Part shown: positions 61,685 through 64,000 of the stretch, piece after piece | Layout: each line of letters opens with the position of its first letter | Position numbering within the stretch: position 1 is the stretch's first letter | Assembly (NCBI GenBank): GCA_017624085.1 | Contig: JAGANU010000008.1 | Location: forward strand, 1-64,000 | Source of the DNA: Coprococcus sp. | GTDB taxonomy: Bacteria; Bacillota_A; Clostridia; Lachnospirales; Lachnospiraceae | Length of the DNA: 64,000 bases | Direction of reading: 5' to 3' | Translations under genes and position numbers: made by a program | Notes under the pieces: generated by a model | Databases searched by the model: none | Told to the model about the DNA's origin: nothing | What the model saw: only the letters and a program-made list of their open reading frames with translations

Positions 61685-62632
61685 ATGAAGCATATAGAAA
61701 CCGTATCAATAATAGGTCTCGGTGCCATCGGAAGCTATCTTGCCGGTGGCATCAACAATATTTTAGGAGACAGGCTCCGAGTTGTGGCTGATGGTGAGCG
61801 ATACCTTAGAATTAAAACCGATGGGCGTATCATAAACGGCAAACAGCATTATTTTAACGTTGTTACTCCGGACTATAAGGAGGAGCCCAGCGATCTTGTG
61901 ATCATAATTACAAAGTTTGGTCAGCTGAGGCAGGCTGCTATGGCTGTTAAAAACCAGATAGGCCCTGACACAATCATCATGTGCCCCCTTAACGGAGTTG
62001 AAAGCGAGGATATTGTAGCAGAAATTTATCCTGACAATCATCTTCTATACTCTCTTGCAAGAGTTGCCTCAACGAGAAGAGGTAATGAGATTACATATTC
62101 AGAAAAGCTTGCATACATTGAGTTTGGAGAGAAGACCAACGATCCGGAAAAGGGCTACAGCCCACAGGTATCCATGGTGTCTGAGCTTTTTACAAAGGCG
62201 GGAATTGACCACAAAATTCCACAGGACATGATTCTTTCAATGTGGAACAAGTTTATGTGTAACTGTTCTGAGAATCAATCCTCTGCAGTGCTTGGCATTC
62301 CTTTTGGCGCATGGCATAATAATGTACATGCCAACTATATAAGGGAGGCTATCATGAAGGAGGTTATAGCAGTTGCAAATGCAAAGGGTATCCCGCTCTC
62401 TCTTGATATGCTTCCAAAGCAGCACCAGCTTCTGTTAAATGTGGCTGCAACTGCCAGAACATCAACCTTACAGGATATTGAAAACGGCAGAAAAACGGAG
62501 GTGGAGATGTTCTCAGGAGCAATAATCAGAATGGGAAAGGAGCTAGGCGTTCCTACGCCAATAAACGAAATCTTCTATCACGCAATTAAAACTCTTGAAG
62601 ATAAGAATTCCGGGGAATTTGATTACAAATAA
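61685..62632 (+). CDS. panE: Ketopantoate reductase-family protein
   Basis: A 315-residue NADPH-dependent reductase of the ApbA/PanE family: dinucleotide loop IGLGAIGSYLAGG at the start, MCPLNGVESED substrate loop and the helical KFMCNCSENQSSAV domain with the catalytic Lys in SMWNKF. It may make pantoate for pantothenate; panB/panC are not here, and related 2-hydroxy acid reductases cannot be excluded. AAGGAG 11 bases before the ATG. Ends with a terminator. Confidence 0.87.
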   Translation: MKHIETVSIIGLGAIGSYLAGGINNILGDRLRVVADGERYLRIKTDGRIINGKQHYFNVVTPDYKEEPSDLVIIITKFGQLRQAAMAVKNQIGPDTIIMCPLNGVESEDIVAEIYPDNHLLYSLARVASTRRGNEITYSEKLAYIEFGEKTNDPEKGYSPQVSMVSELFTKAGIDHKIPQDMILSMWNKFMCNCSENQSSAVLGIPFGAWHNNVHANYIREAIMKEVIAVANAKGIPLSLDMLPKQHQLLLNVAATARTSTLQDIENGRKTEVEMFSGAIIRMGKELGVPTPINEIFYHAIKTLEDKNSGEFDYK

Positions 62633-62646
62633 AAGCCCGGATCAAA

Positions 62647-62693
62647 CAAAAAAGATGCGCGTCCCACATGTAAAGAACGCGCATCCTTTTTTT
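62647..62693 (+). terminator. Terminator of the repeat-protein/reductase pair
   Basis: GATGCGCG (62654-62661) pairs with CGCGCATC (62678-62685), followed by CTTTTTTT; an A-run before it gives use on the minus strand too, for 62713-63615. Confidence 0.9.
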
Positions 62694-62712
62694 GCTGCAC
62701 CTCGGTGCTATT

Positions 62713-63615
62713 TTAATTATTCATATATGATAATGCCTCATCCAGAGCTTTTTCAGTTTTGAAATTCTGTTCATATGTGACACCATCCGTATCAACCATA
62801 ATAAGCTTGTAAAGCTTCTTATCTTTACTTCCTATATTTGGTGATGTTTTCAGTTTTCTGAAGCTCTCAATACTGTCCAGGGCAACTATGTCCGTACTAA
62901 AAAGTCCGCAATATATAAAATATCCATCCGTTATCATTATTCTATCCTGAGCAAAATACAAATTGCTGACAAGCTGTCTGTCAATATCCTTTATAGTCTC
63001 CCTTGTAGCAAGGCTTCCAAGTGTAGACCTTATACTCTTTAGCTTATACGGACACACCGTGTAATATATACATGTTATTGCAGTAAGCACCGTAAGCAAT
63101 AAAACCAGGCACCATACCAGCATGAGTAAATTGAAAAACACCCTTGGGAAATCAATTTCACTTAAAATATATGGGTACACCATAAGCCCCAGCTGTTCCT
63201 TTGATACAGCCATGTCTGACGAAAGACTGTTTATTACGGCATCTCTGGAAGCTTTATCAGAAATGACTCTTCCCTTTATTGTATAATTAAGCAGCACGTC
63301 TTCACTACTGTTTAGCAAAAGTATGGCAAACATGCCATCACTGTTGCAATAGTAATATCTTCCCTGTCTTTCGGAATCCACATAGTAATCAAAGCCCAGA
63401 TAATCCGCCCTGTCAATGGTAATCATAATGCTTTCCCCAGCTGACGCACCTGAGGACACTGCCTCGTTTATCTGATGGCACTGCTTCACCCTAAGTCTCG
63501 AGGACAGGTTAAAGTGATGTGCCACCAGTGTAATTACCATTAACATGAGAACCGACAATAAAACCCATATTATTTGATTTTTCCAAACAAAAAATTCAAG
63601 CTTCTTTTTCTTCAT
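62713..63615 (-). CDS. Two-helix membrane protein with soluble C-terminal domain
   Basis: A 300-residue protein with membrane helices near residues 12-32 and 158-182. The part between is extracytoplasmic; the last 100 residues (MITDGYFIYCGLFSTDIVALDSIESF) look like a bacterial PH-type beta domain, a low-confidence guess. No ribosome site stands out; it starts 14 bases after the Gly-rich gene stop and is probably co-transcribed with it. Function unknown. Confidence 0.75.
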   Translation of the reverse strand: MKKKKLEFFVWKNQIIWVLLSVLMLMVITLVAHHFNLSSRLRVKQCHQINEAVSSGASAGESIMITIDRADYLGFDYYVDSERQGRYYYCNSDGMFAILLLNSSEDVLLNYTIKGRVISDKASRDAVINSLSSDMAVSKEQLGLMVYPYILSEIDFPRVFFNLLMLVWCLVLLLTVLTAITCIYYTVCPYKLKSIRSTLGSLATRETIKDIDRQLVSNLYFAQDRIMITDGYFIYCGLFSTDIVALDSIESFRKLKTSPNIGSKDKKLYKLIMVDTDGVTYEQNFKTEKALDEALSYMNN

Positions 63616-63629
63616 TGTTCAGGTAATCA

Positions 63630-64000
63630 CTAGAAGTGAGATCCTCCGCCGCCATGGCCTCCGCCTGAGCTGCCGCCACCGCCGCCTCCGCCTGAGCTTG
63701 ACTGAATCGTCACACTGTGAACCTCCTTACGTATAAATATGTCCCTTCTATCAAGAATCTGGGCATTGCCCTTGCTGTATGTAGACGCTGTAGTTGTATC
63801 TGTTCCAGCCTTCTTCGAAAAGTTTACAAGGAAGAATATTACGGCTGCTATTGCACAAGCAACAAAACGAATAAGCGGTGTAAACAAATCAACTCCATGT
63901 CCGCCGCTTCCCATGGCCTGTTTCGTCTTTTTTATCATACGCTGGAAACCACCAAGTGTATTCGAACGAAGTATTTTGCCTCCATACTGTGTAATCTTCA
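63630..64000 (-). CDS. C-terminal part of a glycine-rich membrane protein, cut by the window edge
   Basis: The frame reads open from the window edge to the stop at 63630, at least 122 codons, so the ATG at 63938 is probably internal. Visible parts: a membrane helix (IRFVACAIAAVIFFLVNF) and a tail of Gly, Ser and His ending GGGHGGGGSHF. This type of tail is common at the end of TPM/YgcG and related Gram-positive surface proteins. Full product unknown. Confidence 0.75.
   Translation of the reverse strand, partial: KITQYGGKILRSNTLGGFQRMIKKTKQAMGSGGHGVDLFTPLIRFVACAIAAVIFFLVNFSKKAGTDTTTASTYSKGNAQILDRRDIFIRKEVHSVTIQSSSGGGGGGGSSGGGHGGGGSHF

Overview
The window looks like chromosomal DNA of a low-GC Firmicute of the class Clostridia, most likely family Lachnospiraceae (genus not resolved). 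The evidence is strong GGAGG ribosome binding sites, AT-rich intergenic DNA, an infC-rpmI-rplT operon behind an L20-type leader, an FMN riboswitch before ribD, ThrH, a lysine/alanine-rich small protein of a Lachnospiraceae-type family, many lipoproteins with a lipobox, and no outer-membrane proteins. Nearly every gene is on the minus strand. Only four genes (31963-32475, 54508-55014, 61022-61669, 61685-62632) are on the plus strand. I see no phage, insertion sequence or CRISPR array.

Layout, low to high coordinates. 1-1.7 kb: type I methylase hsdM and a cut-off downstream ORF. 1.8-8.6 kb: thioesterase, a flavodoxin gene reduced to an in-frame fossil, a membrane diguanylate cyclase, tyrS, an O-antigen-ligase-like membrane protein and cardiolipin synthase. 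8.7-20.3 kb: one promoter-led operon (transcribed downwards) with two HlyD-like lipoprotein adaptors, a giant FtsX permease, two ABC ATPases (one with a long acidic repetitive tail) and two paralogous acidic lipoproteins. 20.4-22.6 kb: tRNA-Leu(AAG), a structured RNA-like element, a small unknown gene, and infC-rpmI-rplT with attenuator and a rare AUU start. 22.7-31.8 kb: a packed cluster joining polyphosphate metabolism (ppx, ppk), prephenate dehydratase and folate synthesis (folC, an HD-domain protein, folP, folB-folK fusion), headed by a polysaccharide deacetylase.

32-42.5 kb: small membrane proteins, thrH, a subtilase, a DUF885 lipoprotein, mntP, a ClpX variant, a histone-H1-like protein and murF. 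42.6-52 kb: a riboflavin operon (ribD-ribE-ribBA-ribH) under an FMN riboswitch, followed closely by a HAD phosphatase, a membrane protein, a CYTH protein, a DJ-1/PfpI protein and an XPD/DinG helicase with a RecB-type nuclease head. 52-64 kb: a solute-binding/VWA fusion protein with a membrane coiled-coil partner, yqeG, hisS, a large orphan protein, a membrane-anchored MutS-like ATPase, a LEA-like repeat protein, a ketopantoate-reductase-family protein, and the end of a glycine-rich membrane protein running off the window.

Most of the window is housekeeping. The most original parts are the two-adaptor/two-ATPase/two-lipoprotein export operon, the membrane MutS, the nuclease-helicase fusion, the HD protein in the folate cluster and the unexplained 80-nt inverted-repeat element at 20621-20700. 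All functional calls rest on motif reading without database searches.
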